Below are positions 16,795 through 25,708 of a stretch of DNA of 64,000 nucleotides, piece by piece. The stretch is from Paraburkholderia phenoliruptrix. Lineage in GTDB: Bacteria > Pseudomonadota > Gammaproteobacteria > Burkholderiales > Burkholderiaceae. The stretch lies in assembly GCF_902859825.1 (NCBI RefSeq), contig NZ_CADIKB010000001.1:248001-312000 (forward strand), in the 5' to 3' direction. Under the pieces are notes generated by a model that saw nothing but the letters and a program-made list of their open reading frames with translations, ran no database searches and had not been told where the DNA came from. Both the position numbers and the translations under genes were made by a program. Within the stretch, counting starts at the first letter, position 1. Each line of letters starts with the position of its first letter.

Positions 16795-19454
16795 ACGCGG
16801 GCCGCCTTTTCCAGTTCCGCGAGCATCCGCTCCACGCGATCCGCGAGCTTTTCCGTGCTGACCTTCTCGCGCAGCCGTCCGACGATGAGCGGAAATGCAA
16901 ACGGAGTCGGTTTTTCCGGCTGCGTGAGAACGAGGCGGCTCGCGTTCATCCGCTGCAGCGCGGTGCGAATGCGTTTGGCGTCGAGTTCCTGCAGCAATAC
17001 TTCCGCGTCCGCCTGGTCGAGTAACAGATTGCCGCTGTCGTGATTGCGGAATATCTCGTAGAAAAGGCCGCTCGACGCCTGCAATTGCCGCGCGCTCTTC
17101 TGCTGTCCGGGATGCCCCTGAAACACGAGTCCGGACACGCGCGCAATTTCGCGGAAGCGGCGCCTCGATAATTCCGAAGAATTCAGGCTGGCGAGAATGT
17201 CGCGATCCAGTTCTTCCGCCGAGAGCAACCCGCGCTGCAATTCCGCGGCCCAGTCGAATGGTTGCGCAGACAACAACTCGAAACCATAGTCGTTCATGGA
17301 AATGGAAAAAGTACCGGGCTTCTCCCGCGCGACTCTCCATGCAAGCAATGCGCCCAGACCGATATGTGCGGTTCGCCCTGCAAATGGATAACAGAAGAAG
17401 TGATGCCCTTCGCGCGTTTTGAGTACTTCGGCGACAAGCACGCCGGGCTCCGGCAACGCCGACCATTTCTTCTGCAATTCGAGCAGTGGCCGGACCGCGC
17501 GCATTTCCGGTTCGTCATAGATGCCGCCGGCGGCGCGCGCCAGCATCGTCAAGGTCGCTTCCGCGAGTTCGGAGGAGAGCGGCATGCGGCTGCCGGCCCA
17601 TTGCGGCATCGCGCCGCGCGCGGACGTCGCGCGTTTCACCCACGCGGTCATGTCCTGCACGCGAATCAATTCGAGCGCGCGTCCGCCGAAGGTGAAAATA
17701 TCGCCCGGTTTCAGGCGTGAAATGAACGACTCCTCGATTGCGCCGATGCGCCCGCCCGCCAGATAGGCGACATTGAGCGTGCCGTTCGCGACGATGGTGC
17801 CGACGTTGTTGCGATGCCGGCGCACCAGGTCTTCGCGGGGCACGCGGTACATGCCGTCGTTTTCGCGCACCACGCGGTGGTAGTCCGGATACGCGCGCAG
17901 CGCGGTGCCGCCGCCTTCCACGAAGCCCAACGCCCAGCCGAATTCCTGCTGGGTGAGATTGCGGTACGCGTAGGCGCTGCGAACTTCGTCATAGAGCGCG
18001 CGCGCGTCGAAGCCTCCGCCGATGGCGACCGTCACCAGATGCTGGACCAGAACGTCGAACGGTTTCTCAGGCGTGTCTCGGCCCTCTATTTGCCGCTTGT
18101 CGACCGCTTCGCGCGCGGCCGCCGCTTCGACGAGTTCGAGCGCGTGCGTGGGCACAATCGTCACGCGCGACGGCCGGCCGGGCGCATGGCCTGAGCGGCC
18201 CGCACGCTGCATCAAACGCGCGACGCCTTTCGGCGAGCCGATCTGGAAGACGCGTTCAACCGGCAAAAAGTCGACGCCGAGATCCAGACTCGATGTGCAC
18301 ACAACCACTTTCAGGAGGCCGCTCTTCAGGCCGCGCTCGACCCACTCGCGCACTTCCTGATCGAGCGAGCCGTGATGCAAAGCGATTGCGCCGGCCCAGT
18401 CGGGCCGCGCTTCGAGCAGCGCCTGATACCAGACTTCGCATTGCGAGCGGGTGTTGGTGAATACGAGCGAGGTGCGCGCCTCGCCGATTGCAGCGGCCAC
18501 GGCCGCGACCTGGCGCATGCCCATATGACCGCCCCATGGAAACCGCTCGATGGTCTCTGGAATGACCGTATCGACGATCAACGCCTTCGGCAACTTGCCG
18601 TGCACGCTCACGCGCGGGGTCCTGACTGGCGCGAGCAGCACCTCGGCTGCGAAGGCGAGATTGCCGAGCGTCGCCGACAAACCCCACACCTGCAAGCCGG
18701 GCTGCCAGTGCGCGAGCCGCGCGAGTGCCAGTTGGGTCTGCGTGCCGCGCTTGTTGCCGAGCAACTCGTGCCATTCGTCGACAATCACAAGTCTCACATG
18801 GGAGAGCACTTCGCGCGCGTCGGGCCTTGTGAGGATGAGCGTCAGGCTCTCGGGCGTCGTAATCAGCGCAGACGGCATGCGCCGGTTCTGGCGCGCGCGT
18901 TCGGCCGGGGACGTGTCGCCGGTTCGCAAGCCGACTGTCCACGGCACGGCCAGTTCGATGGCCGAGCTTTGCAAGGCGCGGGCCGTGTCGGCCGCGAGGG
19001 CGCGCATCGGCGTGATCCACAGAATCGTGAGCGGCTCGGGCTGCGTGGGAGCCGCGCGCTTACGCGCGGAGCTCGAACTCGCACGAGACGAGCCCTTGCC
19101 GCCAAAGGCGGCGAGCGCGCCGAACCACACGGCCCACGTCTTGCCCGCGCCCGTGGTCGCATGCAGCAAGCCGCTCGCGCCTCTTTCCATGTCGCGCCAG
19201 ACGTCCCGCTGGAAATCGAACGGCTGCCAGCGGCGCTGCTCGAACCACTCATGGAGCTTGGCGGCAAAAGGGCGGCGCGCCGCTTCTTCGTCGATCACGA
19301 ACGCCTGCGGCTCGAAGGCCGGCTCGCGAGCGTCGAGGCGCGCCTGCTGCTCGCGACTGAGCGGAATGCGTCGCGGCCGGGGCGCGCGGCGCCGCTCGGG
19401 CGCGGCCGCAGGCGGTGCAACGTCCTGTTTGTCGGGGTCGACGGGTTCTTTCAT
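16791..19454 (-). CDS. Ligase-associated DEXH-box helicase (Lhr-like)
   Basis: 887 residues from the ATG at 19454; a TTG two codons earlier is possible and neither has a clear ribosome site. Walker A ATTGAGKT (about 100-107), DEWH box in [18 protein letters not shown] (motif III), [10 protein letters not shown] and the motif VI block [12 protein letters not shown] identify a superfamily 2 helicase. An Lhr core and C-terminal domain of about 350 residues follow. It unwinds DNA using ATP and is thought to act with PdeM, an exonuclease and LigC/LigB in a damage response. Stop and pdeM start overlap (ATGA). Confidence 0.93.
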   Translation of the reverse strand: MKEPVDPDKQDVAPPAAAPERRRAPRPRRIPLSREQQARLDAREPAFEPQAFVIDEEAARRPFAAKLHEWFEQRRWQPFDFQRDVWRDMERGASGLLHATTGAGKTWAVWFGALAAFGGKGSSRASSSSARKRAAPTQPEPLTILWITPMRALAADTARALQSSAIELAVPWTVGLRTGDTSPAERARQNRRMPSALITTPESLTLILTRPDAREVLSHVRLVIVDEWHELLGNKRGTQTQLALARLAHWQPGLQVWGLSATLGNLAFAAEVLLAPVRTPRVSVHGKLPKALIVDTVIPETIERFPWGGHMGMRQVAAVAAAIGEARTSLVFTNTRSQCEVWYQALLEARPDWAGAIALHHGSLDQEVREWVERGLKSGLLKVVVCTSSLDLGVDFLPVERVFQIGSPKGVARLMQRAGRSGHAPGRPSRVTIVPTHALELVEAAAAREAVDKRQIEGRDTPEKPFDVLVQHLVTVAIGGGFDARALYDEVRSAYAYRNLTQQEFGWALGFVEGGGTALRAYPDYHRVVRENDGMYRVPREDLVRRHRNNVGTIVANGTLNVAYLAGGRIGAIEESFISRLKPGDIFTFGGRALELIRVQDMTAWVKRATSARGAMPQWAGSRMPLSSELAEATLTMLARAAGGIYDEPEMRAVRPLLELQKKWSALPEPGVLVAEVLKTREGHHFFCYPFAGRTAHIGLGALLAWRVAREKPGTFSISMNDYGFELLSAQPFDWAAELQRGLLSAEELDRDILASLNSSELSRRRFREIARVSGLVFQGHPGQQKSARQLQASSGLFYEIFRNHDSGNLLLDQADAEVLLQELDAKRIRTALQRMNASRLVLTQPEKPTPFAFPLIVGRLREKVSTEKLADRVERMLAELEKAARV

Positions 19455-19704
19455 TGACAAGCGCTGGTTAGCATCGGATCAGGCGGCCGGCGATTTCTGG
19501 CTGTGCATTTCCTAATGGACTCTGCGCGCAAGGCGCTGGTTCACCAAATCTCGCTGATACGCGGGAGCGGTCCGTGTTTAAATGCCGGGGCTTCAACGGC
19601 ACCTGGCCCAGCAGTCACCGACGGCGGTCCACACAGGCGGTCGGCAACCGCGCTCAGCAACCGCGTGACGCTCAACCCGCAGTTCCATTCATAACGGAGT
19701 TTAC

Positions 19705-20562
19705 GTGGATAACAAGCTCGCAGCGTTGCCTCGCGTGACCCTGCCAATCGCGGCCGCTCAGGCGCAGCCGGTTTGCGGCGATGTAACAGCGAACCTCGCG
19801 AAGACGGTCGAATTGACCGGTGTTGCCGCCGACCGCGGCGCCAGACTGGTGGTTTTTCCCGAGAAGTTCCTGAGCGGCTACGAGCCCGGGCTGATTGCCG
19901 GCGACCCCGCAAGGTATGCATTCGAGGCGTCCGATGCACGCCTCGATCCGATCCGCGAGGTGTGTCGCCGCCGCGGCATTTCCGTCGTCGTGGGCGCGGC
20001 CACGCGCGCAGCGCACGGGCTGCATATTTCCTCGCTCGTATTCGATTGCTGCGGCGAGGACGCCGAGCCCTATCACAAGCAGTATCTATATAGATGCGAA
20101 GCGGAAATCTACCGGCCGGGCACGCGAGGCAGCATCCTCGAACTGGACGGATGGCGGCTCGCGCTCGGCGTATGTTACGACTCGGGCTTTCCCGAGCACG
20201 CGCGCAACGTGGCTATCGACGGTGCGCACGCTTATCTCGTGAGCGGGCTCTTCAGCGTCAAGTCCGGCTATCACCAGTCGCGTATCTGGTTCCCGGCGCG
20301 GGCGTTCGACAACACGCTATACGTATTGCTCTCAAATCACGTCGGCACGACGGGCGGCTGGGACACCTGTGGGGCGAGCGCGATCTGGAGTCCCTATGGC
20401 GATGTGATCGCGCAGGCCAGCCGCGAGCGCGAAGAAGTGATCACCGCGCTGCTCGACCCCGTGGCGCTGGCCGAGGTCCGCGAACGCGAAACGGCACTCG
20501 CCGATTTCGTCGCGCGCGGCGATACCGGCGCGGGCGGCGTTTCCGTACGGCGGCTCGATTGA
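19705..20562 (+). CDS. Carbon-nitrogen hydrolase (nitrilase superfamily)
   Basis: 285 residues. The Glu-Lys-Cys triad is complete: E53 in VFPEKFLSGYEP, K125 in YHKQYLY and C157 in LGVCYDSGFPEHAR. The YDxGFPE context is more like the amidase branches (omega-amidase, beta-ureidopropionase, carbamoyl-putrescine amidase types) than true nitrilases. Start ATG at 19705 follows AACGGAG. Cytoplasmic, single gene, 57 bases before the FKBP gene, possibly read through into it. Substrate not assigned. Confidence 0.9.
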   Translation: MDNKLAALPRVTLPIAAAQAQPVCGDVTANLAKTVELTGVAADRGARLVVFPEKFLSGYEPGLIAGDPARYAFEASDARLDPIREVCRRRGISVVVGAATRAAHGLHISSLVFDCCGEDAEPYHKQYLYRCEAEIYRPGTRGSILELDGWRLALGVCYDSGFPEHARNVAIDGAHAYLVSGLFSVKSGYHQSRIWFPARAFDNTLYVLLSNHVGTTGGWDTCGASAIWSPYGDVIAQASREREEVITALLDPVALAEVRERETALADFVARGDTGAGGVSVRRLD

Positions 20563-20619
20563 CGGCGCGCGACTAGCGTTGCGCTAGAATGAGCTGTACT
20601 ACCCATCTGGAGGCCCGTT

Positions 20620-21018
20620 TTGAAATCTATCGCCGCTTTGCTCGCTGCTACTGTTCTTTCCTCGACGGCAATGGCTGCCGCTTCCACGGAGAAGCTGCCT
20701 TCGGGCGTCGTTGTCGAGCATCTGGTGCAGGGCACCGGCGCGCAGCCGGCCGCTACCGATGTCGTCAAGGTCAATTATCGCGGCACGCTTGCAAACGGCA
20801 CTGAATTCGACGCGTCCGCGAAGCACGGCGGTCCGGCAACATTTCCGTTGAACCGTGTGATTCCGTGCTGGACTCAAGGGGTCCAGACCATGAAGGTGGG
20901 CGGCAAGGCCAAACTGACGTGCCCGGCTGCCACCGCTTACGGCAGCCGTGCCGTGGGCACCATTCCGCCGAACAGCGACTTGACGTTCGAAGTCGAGCTG
21001 ATCGACATCGTCAAATAA
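20620..21018 (+). CDS. FKBP-type peptidyl-prolyl cis-trans isomerase, exported
   Basis: 132 residues. The start is TTG at 20620, supported by CTGGAGG at 20607-20613 seven bases upstream. Signal peptide MKSIAALLAATVLSSTAMAAA directs it to the periplasm. A single FKBP domain follows: VKVNYRGTLANGTEFDAS, then FPLNRVIPCWTQGVQTMKVGGKA, AYGSRAVGTIPPNSDLTFEVELIDI. The active-site aromatics and the Asp of FDAS are present. It catalyses proline isomerisation during periplasmic protein folding. A strong terminator follows. Confidence 0.93.
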   Translation: MKSIAALLAATVLSSTAMAAASTEKLPSGVVVEHLVQGTGAQPAATDVVKVNYRGTLANGTEFDASAKHGGPATFPLNRVIPCWTQGVQTMKVGGKAKLTCPAATAYGSRAVGTIPPNSDLTFEVELIDIVK

Positions 21019-21042
21019 GGCGGCGCAACGTGCGCTGAAACG

Positions 21043-21077
21043 CAACCCCGCTCCGGCTAACGCAGCGGGGTTTTTTT
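21043..21077 (+). terminator. Rho-independent terminator of the FKBP gene
   Basis: Stem AACCCCGCT / AGCGGGGTT with an 11-base loop, followed by seven T residues. Confidence 0.9.
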
Positions 21078-21231
21078 ATGGCATTGCACCGGCAGTCAGC
21101 CGGATCGGGGAAGGAATAAAACGGAAGGGCATTGCGTTCGTCTTCAATAACGAGATCTTTTTAATTCGCCGCCCGCCCGCTCGTTGACCAATGATGTTGT
21201 TGTCATTCATCGTGCATGAGGAGCGTCTGCC

Positions 21232-22305
21232 ATGAATATCGACTTTCATTACGGCGTGGTTTATATCGTCGCGCGAGTGGGTGGAATGACGCCTGCTCAG
21301 GCGCTGACCGTCGCCCATGCCTGCCAGTATGTCGATGACGCAACCACGCCGGGCATCCTGCGCTTCGAGGGTGGCGAAACGTTCGAGCGCTTCGCTACCG
21401 CACACAAGACGTTCGACTACGCCAACACCGAAAACGACCAGAACCGGCTCGTGTGGGCGCCGTTTCATTTTCTGCCTGCCGGCGAGGGCGCGACACTCGA
21501 CGAAAAGGCCGTGTGCCGGGCGGACAGCGCCGTGGCGCGTGAGGTGGTGCGGCGCGCCATCCGGCAGCGGGGCACGGACACGGGCTTGCATCGTCTTGGC
21601 GTGACGCTGCATACGTATGTGGATACGTGGGCGCATCAGGGCTTCGCCGGCATTGAAAGTCCGGGCAATCGGGTTCATTCTCTCGAAGCGCAAGATTGCA
21701 CCCGCACCGGCTGGCTCGAGAACCTCACGCTCGCGATGCAGCACCTGATCCAGCACGTGGAGGAAGACGTGCTGACCCTCGCACTTCCTGTTGGCCACGG
21801 CGCCGCGTTGCACTATCCGGATCAGCCGTGGGCGAAATGGCATTACATCGACGGCAGGAATATGTTCATACAGAGGCATAACTTGCCCGAGTTCGTCGAG
21901 GCCGCTGATATGGCGTGCCGCGCGGTGCGAGGCTACGTGGCCGGGCGCGAAGATTTCGAAAACGAAGAAGGGTTGCCGGCCCATGTGAAAACGGTGCTGA
22001 CCGACTTGCTCGATAACAACCGGATCATGGACGACAACCAGCGCTTGCGCGCGATCTGCGAATTCGTCAAAGAGGGCGGTATTCCTGGCCTGAAAGAGCC
22101 GATTCCGGACTATGTGCCGAAAGGAGTCGGGTCATGGAAGTACAAGGCCACCGGTCTTCGCGCGGAAGACGATTCCGGCGACAGGCCGGTATGGACTGAG
22201 GCATTCGAGAAGAGCGACTACCGGCTCTTTCACGACGCGGTAAAACAGCACCGTTTCGTGACGACTCAAGAAGTTCTGCCGGCATACGGTCTGCGAATTG
22301 CGTGA
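21232..22305 (+). CDS. DUF6765-type protein, possible metal-dependent hydrolase fold
   Basis: 357 residues from ATG 21232 (GAGGAG upstream). It starts MNIDFHYGVVYIVARVGGMT, which I recognise as the DUF6765 type. Histidine/aspartate clusters H6, H29 with D34/D35, and H127-x3-D131-x3-H135 (LHTYVDTWAHQGF) resemble the zinc ligands of phospholipase C/P1 nuclease-like proteins. That is an inference from motif spacing, not established for the family. No signal peptide. Solitary gene after a terminator. Function unknown. Confidence 0.8.
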   Translation: MNIDFHYGVVYIVARVGGMTPAQALTVAHACQYVDDATTPGILRFEGGETFERFATAHKTFDYANTENDQNRLVWAPFHFLPAGEGATLDEKAVCRADSAVAREVVRRAIRQRGTDTGLHRLGVTLHTYVDTWAHQGFAGIESPGNRVHSLEAQDCTRTGWLENLTLAMQHLIQHVEEDVLTLALPVGHGAALHYPDQPWAKWHYIDGRNMFIQRHNLPEFVEAADMACRAVRGYVAGREDFENEEGLPAHVKTVLTDLLDNNRIMDDNQRLRAICEFVKEGGIPGLKEPIPDYVPKGVGSWKYKATGLRAEDDSGDRPVWTEAFEKSDYRLFHDAVKQHRFVTTQEVLPAYGLRIA

Positions 22306-22389
22306 CACGTTGGACGCGGCACATTCGCGTGAAGGTGGAAACCGCACGATTGCCGGCCAACGCCGCATTAAAAAAAGAACTGGAAAGCT

Positions 22390-22416
22390 TTGAATCTCCC
22401 AATGCTTGCCTATAGT
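22390..22416 (+). promoter_or_regulatory. Possible sigma-70 promoter for the small gene at 22482
   Basis: TTGAAT (22390-22395) and TATAGT (22411-22416) with a 15-base spacer, shorter than ideal, in a short AT-rich stretch 66 bases before the ATG. Confidence 0.3.
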
Positions 22417-22481
22417 AGAAGCGGCTATTGCCGCAGCGCGGGGTAGCTCACTTCTCTCCATACCGGCGACGGGGAACGGAC

Positions 22482-22820
22482 ATGACGCCATCGAATGCTG
22501 CGATCTATCAGGCTCAGAGTTGCACGCCCGAGTCGTTGCGAACGCTGGCGGCCTACCTGGAACGGGCGCTCGACGAGGGCGAGAGCGTCGTTCTGATGAG
22601 AATAGGGGCGCACGTGCGCAGCGTTTATGTCGGCGATCCGTCCGGCTCGCTGGAAGATCTGCGCGACGAGGGCGTGGTACAGGCGCAGTTAGCCGACGAG
22701 ATTCTTGCGCTGACCCGAATAGGGCTCAACCGTATTACCGCCGACGACCAGCAATACCGCTTTTTGCGCAGCGTCAGATACATTGCCGATCGTCAGGTTG
22801 TCGTTTTTACGCCGACCTGA
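22482..22820 (+). CDS. Hypothetical protein, 112 residues
   Basis: Starts MTPSNAAIYQAQSCTPES with GGGGAACGG upstream. It contains a helix LAAYLERALDEGE, a basic/aliphatic stretch VVLMRIGAHVRSVYVG and a C-terminal part rich in charged residues (RITADDQQYRFLRS). No signal peptide, membrane segment or motif I recognise. Codon use is typical of the region, which supports a real gene. Isolated between DUF6765 and the H-NS gene. Confidence 0.65.
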   Translation: MTPSNAAIYQAQSCTPESLRTLAAYLERALDEGESVVLMRIGAHVRSVYVGDPSGSLEDLRDEGVVQAQLADEILALTRIGLNRITADDQQYRFLRSVRYIADRQVVVFTPT

Positions 22821-23122
22821 GCTAGGGCGAAACAATCGGAAAGATGCGGGGGAAGCGAATAAGTCAGAAAGAAGTACAAAGAAGCAGCGCGATAGCGAGA
22901 GCAAAAAAGAAGGCGAGAAAGGGCGCAAAAAAAGGCGAAAAAGGATAAGGCTAGACAGGGAACAAAGGTGCGCAAAAGGCGTCTTTCAACTGCATCAAAG
23001 AAAAGTTTCGTACTCCAGCACGCATAGAACAAACAGATTGGGGTTTTTACGGCCAGCCGGGTATGCCCTTCTCGCGCTATTCATGGCATAGTTTGATCGA
23101 TTACCACATAAGGAGCAATTCA
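22821..23122. other. Polypurine intergenic stretch upstream of the H-NS gene
   Basis: 302 bases. From about 22836 to 22990 the plus strand is strikingly purine-rich (AGAAAG, AAAAAAGAAGG, AAAAAAAGGCGAAAAAGG). A short frame through it encodes only Lys/Arg/Glu/Ser and lacks a ribosome site, so I do not call it a gene. The right end holds the H-NS ribosome site AAGGAG (23109-23114). Confidence 0.6.
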
Positions 23123-23905
23123 ATGCCCACGTTAGAGCAGATCCAGGCAAAGCTTAAGAAGCTCCAGGCACAAGCTGACGCCCTTATTGCAAGGAAAGCG
23201 CAAATCGCAATCGACCAGATTCGCGAGTTGATGCTCAAGCACGGCCTGACCACCGCGGACATCGAAGCACAAGCCAAAGCGCGCCGCGCAGCCAAAGGCC
23301 TGAATGGCCATGCCGCGAGCGGCAAATTGAAGCCCACTGCGGCCGGGCAGAAGATACCGAAGTACCGCGATCATAAAACGGGCGCGACGTGGACTGGACA
23401 TGGCCGTGCGCCCGGCTGGATTGCCGGTGCAAAAGACCGCAGCGTGTTTCTCATTGACGGCGCGAGCGAATCCAGGCCGTCTGCAAGCGGTGTCGCGACT
23501 CGCGCGAAACGCAAAGGTCAGCCGAAAGGCGCGCAGCCGCCCAAGTATCGCGACCCCGCCACCGGCGCAACATGGAGCGGACGCGGTCCGGCGCCTCGCT
23601 GGCTTGCAGCGGTGAAAGACCGCACCAGGTTCCTGATCGACGGCAAAGCGACGTCGGCGGCCGCGAGCGGCGTGGTCAGCAAGAAAGCTGCCGCAAAAAA
23701 AGTGATGGCGAAAAAGACCACGGCACGCAGCCAGTCGGCGGCGACTAAAAAGGCTGTCGTCAAGCCTGCTGCAAAGAAAGCTGCGGCGCGAAAAGTCACC
23801 GCGAAGAAAGCCGCAGCAAAAGCGCCCGGCCGCAAGAAAGCCGCAGCTTCTGAATTGACAACGAGCGCGGCGGCACCGCTGGCGTCGACGGCAGCGAGCG
23901 CATAA
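23123..23905 (+). CDS. H-NS family nucleoid protein with two DNA-binding motifs and H1-like tail
   Basis: 260 residues, about 2.5 times the usual length. Residues 1-60 are the coiled-coil oligomerisation region (LEQIQAKLKKLQAQADALIAR). Two C-terminal-type H-NS DNA-binding motifs follow: YRDHKTGATWTGHGRAPGWI (81-100) and YRDPATGATWSGRGPAPRWL (142-161), each followed by a KDR-x4-LIDG segment, so a roughly 60-residue unit is duplicated. Residues 185-245 are Lys/Ala repeats (KKAAAKK, AKKAAAK) like histone H1. Expected role: silencing or bridging of AT-rich DNA. Start chosen by AAGGAG nine bases upstream. The gene at 23928 may be co-transcribed. Confidence 0.92.
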   Translation: MPTLEQIQAKLKKLQAQADALIARKAQIAIDQIRELMLKHGLTTADIEAQAKARRAAKGLNGHAASGKLKPTAAGQKIPKYRDHKTGATWTGHGRAPGWIAGAKDRSVFLIDGASESRPSASGVATRAKRKGQPKGAQPPKYRDPATGATWSGRGPAPRWLAAVKDRTRFLIDGKATSAAASGVVSKKAAAKKVMAKKTTARSQSAATKKAVVKPAAKKAAARKVTAKKAAAKAPGRKKAAASELTTSAAAPLASTAASA

Positions 23906-23927
23906 GCGTACGGGAATAGCGAAGTAC

Positions 23928-24413
23928 ATGACGAGCGCGCTCGAATCGTCACAGCAGGAGGATCAGGTTCTCCTGCTGGACTCAATTCCTCATCCGGCAG
24001 CCGACGCTGCCGAACCATTTATTGTCGCCAGCGACCGTCGCGTGATTCTCGCCTATCCGATCGCCGAGTCCGACTTCGAGCGATACGGTCCGTTCGATCC
24101 CGACGACGATCCCTTCTGCGCAGTGCTATTTCCCGACACGGTGTTTCATCGGCTAGGGCCGCCGGGGGAGCGTGATCTGGAGATTCATCCGATCGCGTCG
24201 CAAGGTCTCACCGCGTATTCGGCCCATGAGGTGACGCATTCTTCTCTGGTGGATGAGCTTTCCGCGGTGTCATCAACGGAATCTGCAAGACGCCATTTCG
24301 TCATTACGTTCCTGGAATCCACCTTCGAGTGCATTGCGTCGGATTACACGGTGGTGGGCATCTATGGCGCAGCGGACATAGCAAGCCGCGAGGCGTTTGC
24401 CCTCGTACGGTAG
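23928..24413 (+). CDS. Hypothetical acidic protein, 161 residues
   Basis: Starts 22 bases after the H-NS gene on the same strand, so probably in its transcript. The protein is acidic (FDPDDDPFC, ESDFERYG) with no signal peptide or membrane helix; a short C-terminal part is YTVVGIYGAADIASREAF. I recognise no domain. Given its place after a strongly basic nucleoid protein, a link is possible but unproven. Confidence 0.65.
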   Translation: MTSALESSQQEDQVLLLDSIPHPAADAAEPFIVASDRRVILAYPIAESDFERYGPFDPDDDPFCAVLFPDTVFHRLGPPGERDLEIHPIASQGLTAYSAHEVTHSSLVDELSAVSSTESARRHFVITFLESTFECIASDYTVVGIYGAADIASREAFALVR

Positions 24414-24431
24414 CCCCGTTCGATACGGGGC
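24413..24431. terminator. Hairpin between convergent genes
   Basis: GCCCCGT / ACGGGGC with a TCGAT loop, immediately after the stop of the 161-residue gene and before the stop of the facing gene. No T-run, so termination is only plausible. Confidence 0.35.
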
Positions 24432-24448
24432 ACGACGCTTGCCGTGAG

Positions 24449-25018
24449 CTAGTTGCCCGGATCGACTACTGGGCGGTCCGGGTCCGCCAGCGTTTTATAG
24501 GGGAGTTGGGCGGCACGCGGGTTGGTTGTGGTGTCATCGATCACGCGTTCGACGTCCGCGGTCTTCGCGAGTTCTTTGAGGAACGACTGCTTGTCGAAAC
24601 CCGGCGCTACACAGCCTTGCACATAAATGAACCGGCGTTGCAGCGTGAGCCAGAGCGTCGACTGTTCCCGCCAGTGCATGGCGGCATTAATATTGGCGAG
24701 ACGCCGCTGCACGGCCTCGGCAATTTCCGTATCGTACAGGTAAGCGTTGGACAAACGGCAACGGCCTTCTATCCAGCAGCTGTTGCCGCGTTCAATGCGG
24801 TAATGACTGTCGGCGAGCCATTCCGTTTCGGTTTCGAGTGGGCCGAGCGGCACGGGGCACGCGTCAATCGCTTTCGAGATCTGGAAGAAAGGATCGTGCC
24901 CACGATTCATTCGCTGTTCGTCGCCGTGAGCCGGAAAAACAGCTGAAAGCAGCGACACACATAGACATAAAGCGGCACCTTTAAAGGCACTTGCTGGTCC
25001 GCACATCGATCGTCTCAT
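24449..25018 (-). CDS. Secreted protein with BON-like domain
   Basis: 189 residues from ATG 25018, chosen because GGAG lies about nine bases upstream; a GTG at 25033 is in frame but has no ribosome site. A signal peptide (CLCVSLLSAVFPAHG) is followed by a cysteine-containing segment and, at about 95-170, a stretch resembling BON domains (YDTEIAEAVQRRLANINAAM, then FIYVQGCVAP, ending VERVIDDTT). BON proteins bind phospholipids or stabilise the envelope. The match is by eye and moderate. It lies just downstream of the response regulator (42 bases), same strand, so it may share that transcript. Confidence 0.6.
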   Translation of the reverse strand: MRRSMCGPASAFKGAALCLCVSLLSAVFPAHGDEQRMNRGHDPFFQISKAIDACPVPLGPLETETEWLADSHYRIERGNSCWIEGRCRLSNAYLYDTEIAEAVQRRLANINAAMHWREQSTLWLTLQRRFIYVQGCVAPGFDKQSFLKELAKTADVERVIDDTTTNPRAAQLPYKTLADPDRPVVDPGN

Positions 25019-25060
25019 TCTTATTGTCTCCACTTGTTGCCCAGCGGGACACTCGCGGCA

Positions 25061-25708
25061 TTAACGGCTCGTGCGCCGGTTTTCCACCGCGAACTTGATC
25101 AGTTCCGCCTGGCCTTCAATGTCCAGCTTGCGCTTTAAATTCAGACGATGTGTCTCGACGGTGCGCACCGAAAGATCATTGCGTTGCGCAATCTGCTTGC
25201 TCGACAGGCCCTCGGCGAGTGCATCGAGAATATCCCGCTCGCGCGGCGTGAGCCGTTCAACCGGCGATTGCATCGCCGAGGCCTGAATCAATCGCGCGCC
25301 GAGTCCGGCGCTGAAATACGTTTTGCCGTCGAGCACCGCGCTAATGGCCTGAATGATTTCGGTCGCCGGCGAGTCCTTCAATACATAGCCACTGGCGCCC
25401 GCCCGTACGGCCTGCGTGACGTATTCGAGGTTGTCGTGCATCGACAGCATCAGCACCCGAATGCCCGGAAAACGCTCGTGAAACATGCCGGCAAGCGCTA
25501 TACCGTTCATTCCGTTCATGCCGACGTCCATCAGCACGAGGTGAGGTTCGTGACTCGCAGCGAGCGCGAGTGCTTCTTGCGCATTACCTGCTTCGCCCAC
25601 CACCTCGAGATTACGCACCGCTTCGAGTCGCGCACGCAAACCGTCGCGGACGAGCGGGTGGTCGTCGACCAGAATCAACCGGGCAGTGACGTGTGATGTG
25701 TCGTTCAT
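25061..25708 (-). CDS. NarL/FixJ-family response regulator
   Basis: 215 residues. Receiver domain with the acidic pair in LILVDDHPLVRDG, phospho-acceptor D61 (VLMDVGMNG), switch serine in MLSMHD and K111 (YVLKDS). LuxR-type helix-turn-helix at about 152-200 (LTPRERDILDALAEG, LSVRTVETHRLNLKRKL). Its ATG overlaps the kinase stop by four bases, a coupled cognate pair. Probable targets are the divergent DUF3311/symporter genes, in front of which three identical octamers lie (27150-27180). Confidence 0.93.
   Translation of the reverse strand: MNDTSHVTARLILVDDHPLVRDGLRARLEAVRNLEVVGEAGNAQEALALAASHEPHLVLMDVGMNGMNGIALAGMFHERFPGIRVLMLSMHDNLEYVTQAVRAGASGYVLKDSPATEIIQAISAVLDGKTYFSAGLGARLIQASAMQSPVERLTPRERDILDALAEGLSSKQIAQRNDLSVRTVETHRLNLKRKLDIEGQAELIKFAVENRRTSR

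Noticed and set aside
22437..22482. tRNA-like start (GGGGTAGCTCA)
   Set aside because: No matching anticodon or T arms and no acceptor stem partner.
22783..23091. Short basic frame through the polypurine tract
   Set aside because: Composition follows the purine tract; no ribosome site and it overlaps the end of the preceding gene.
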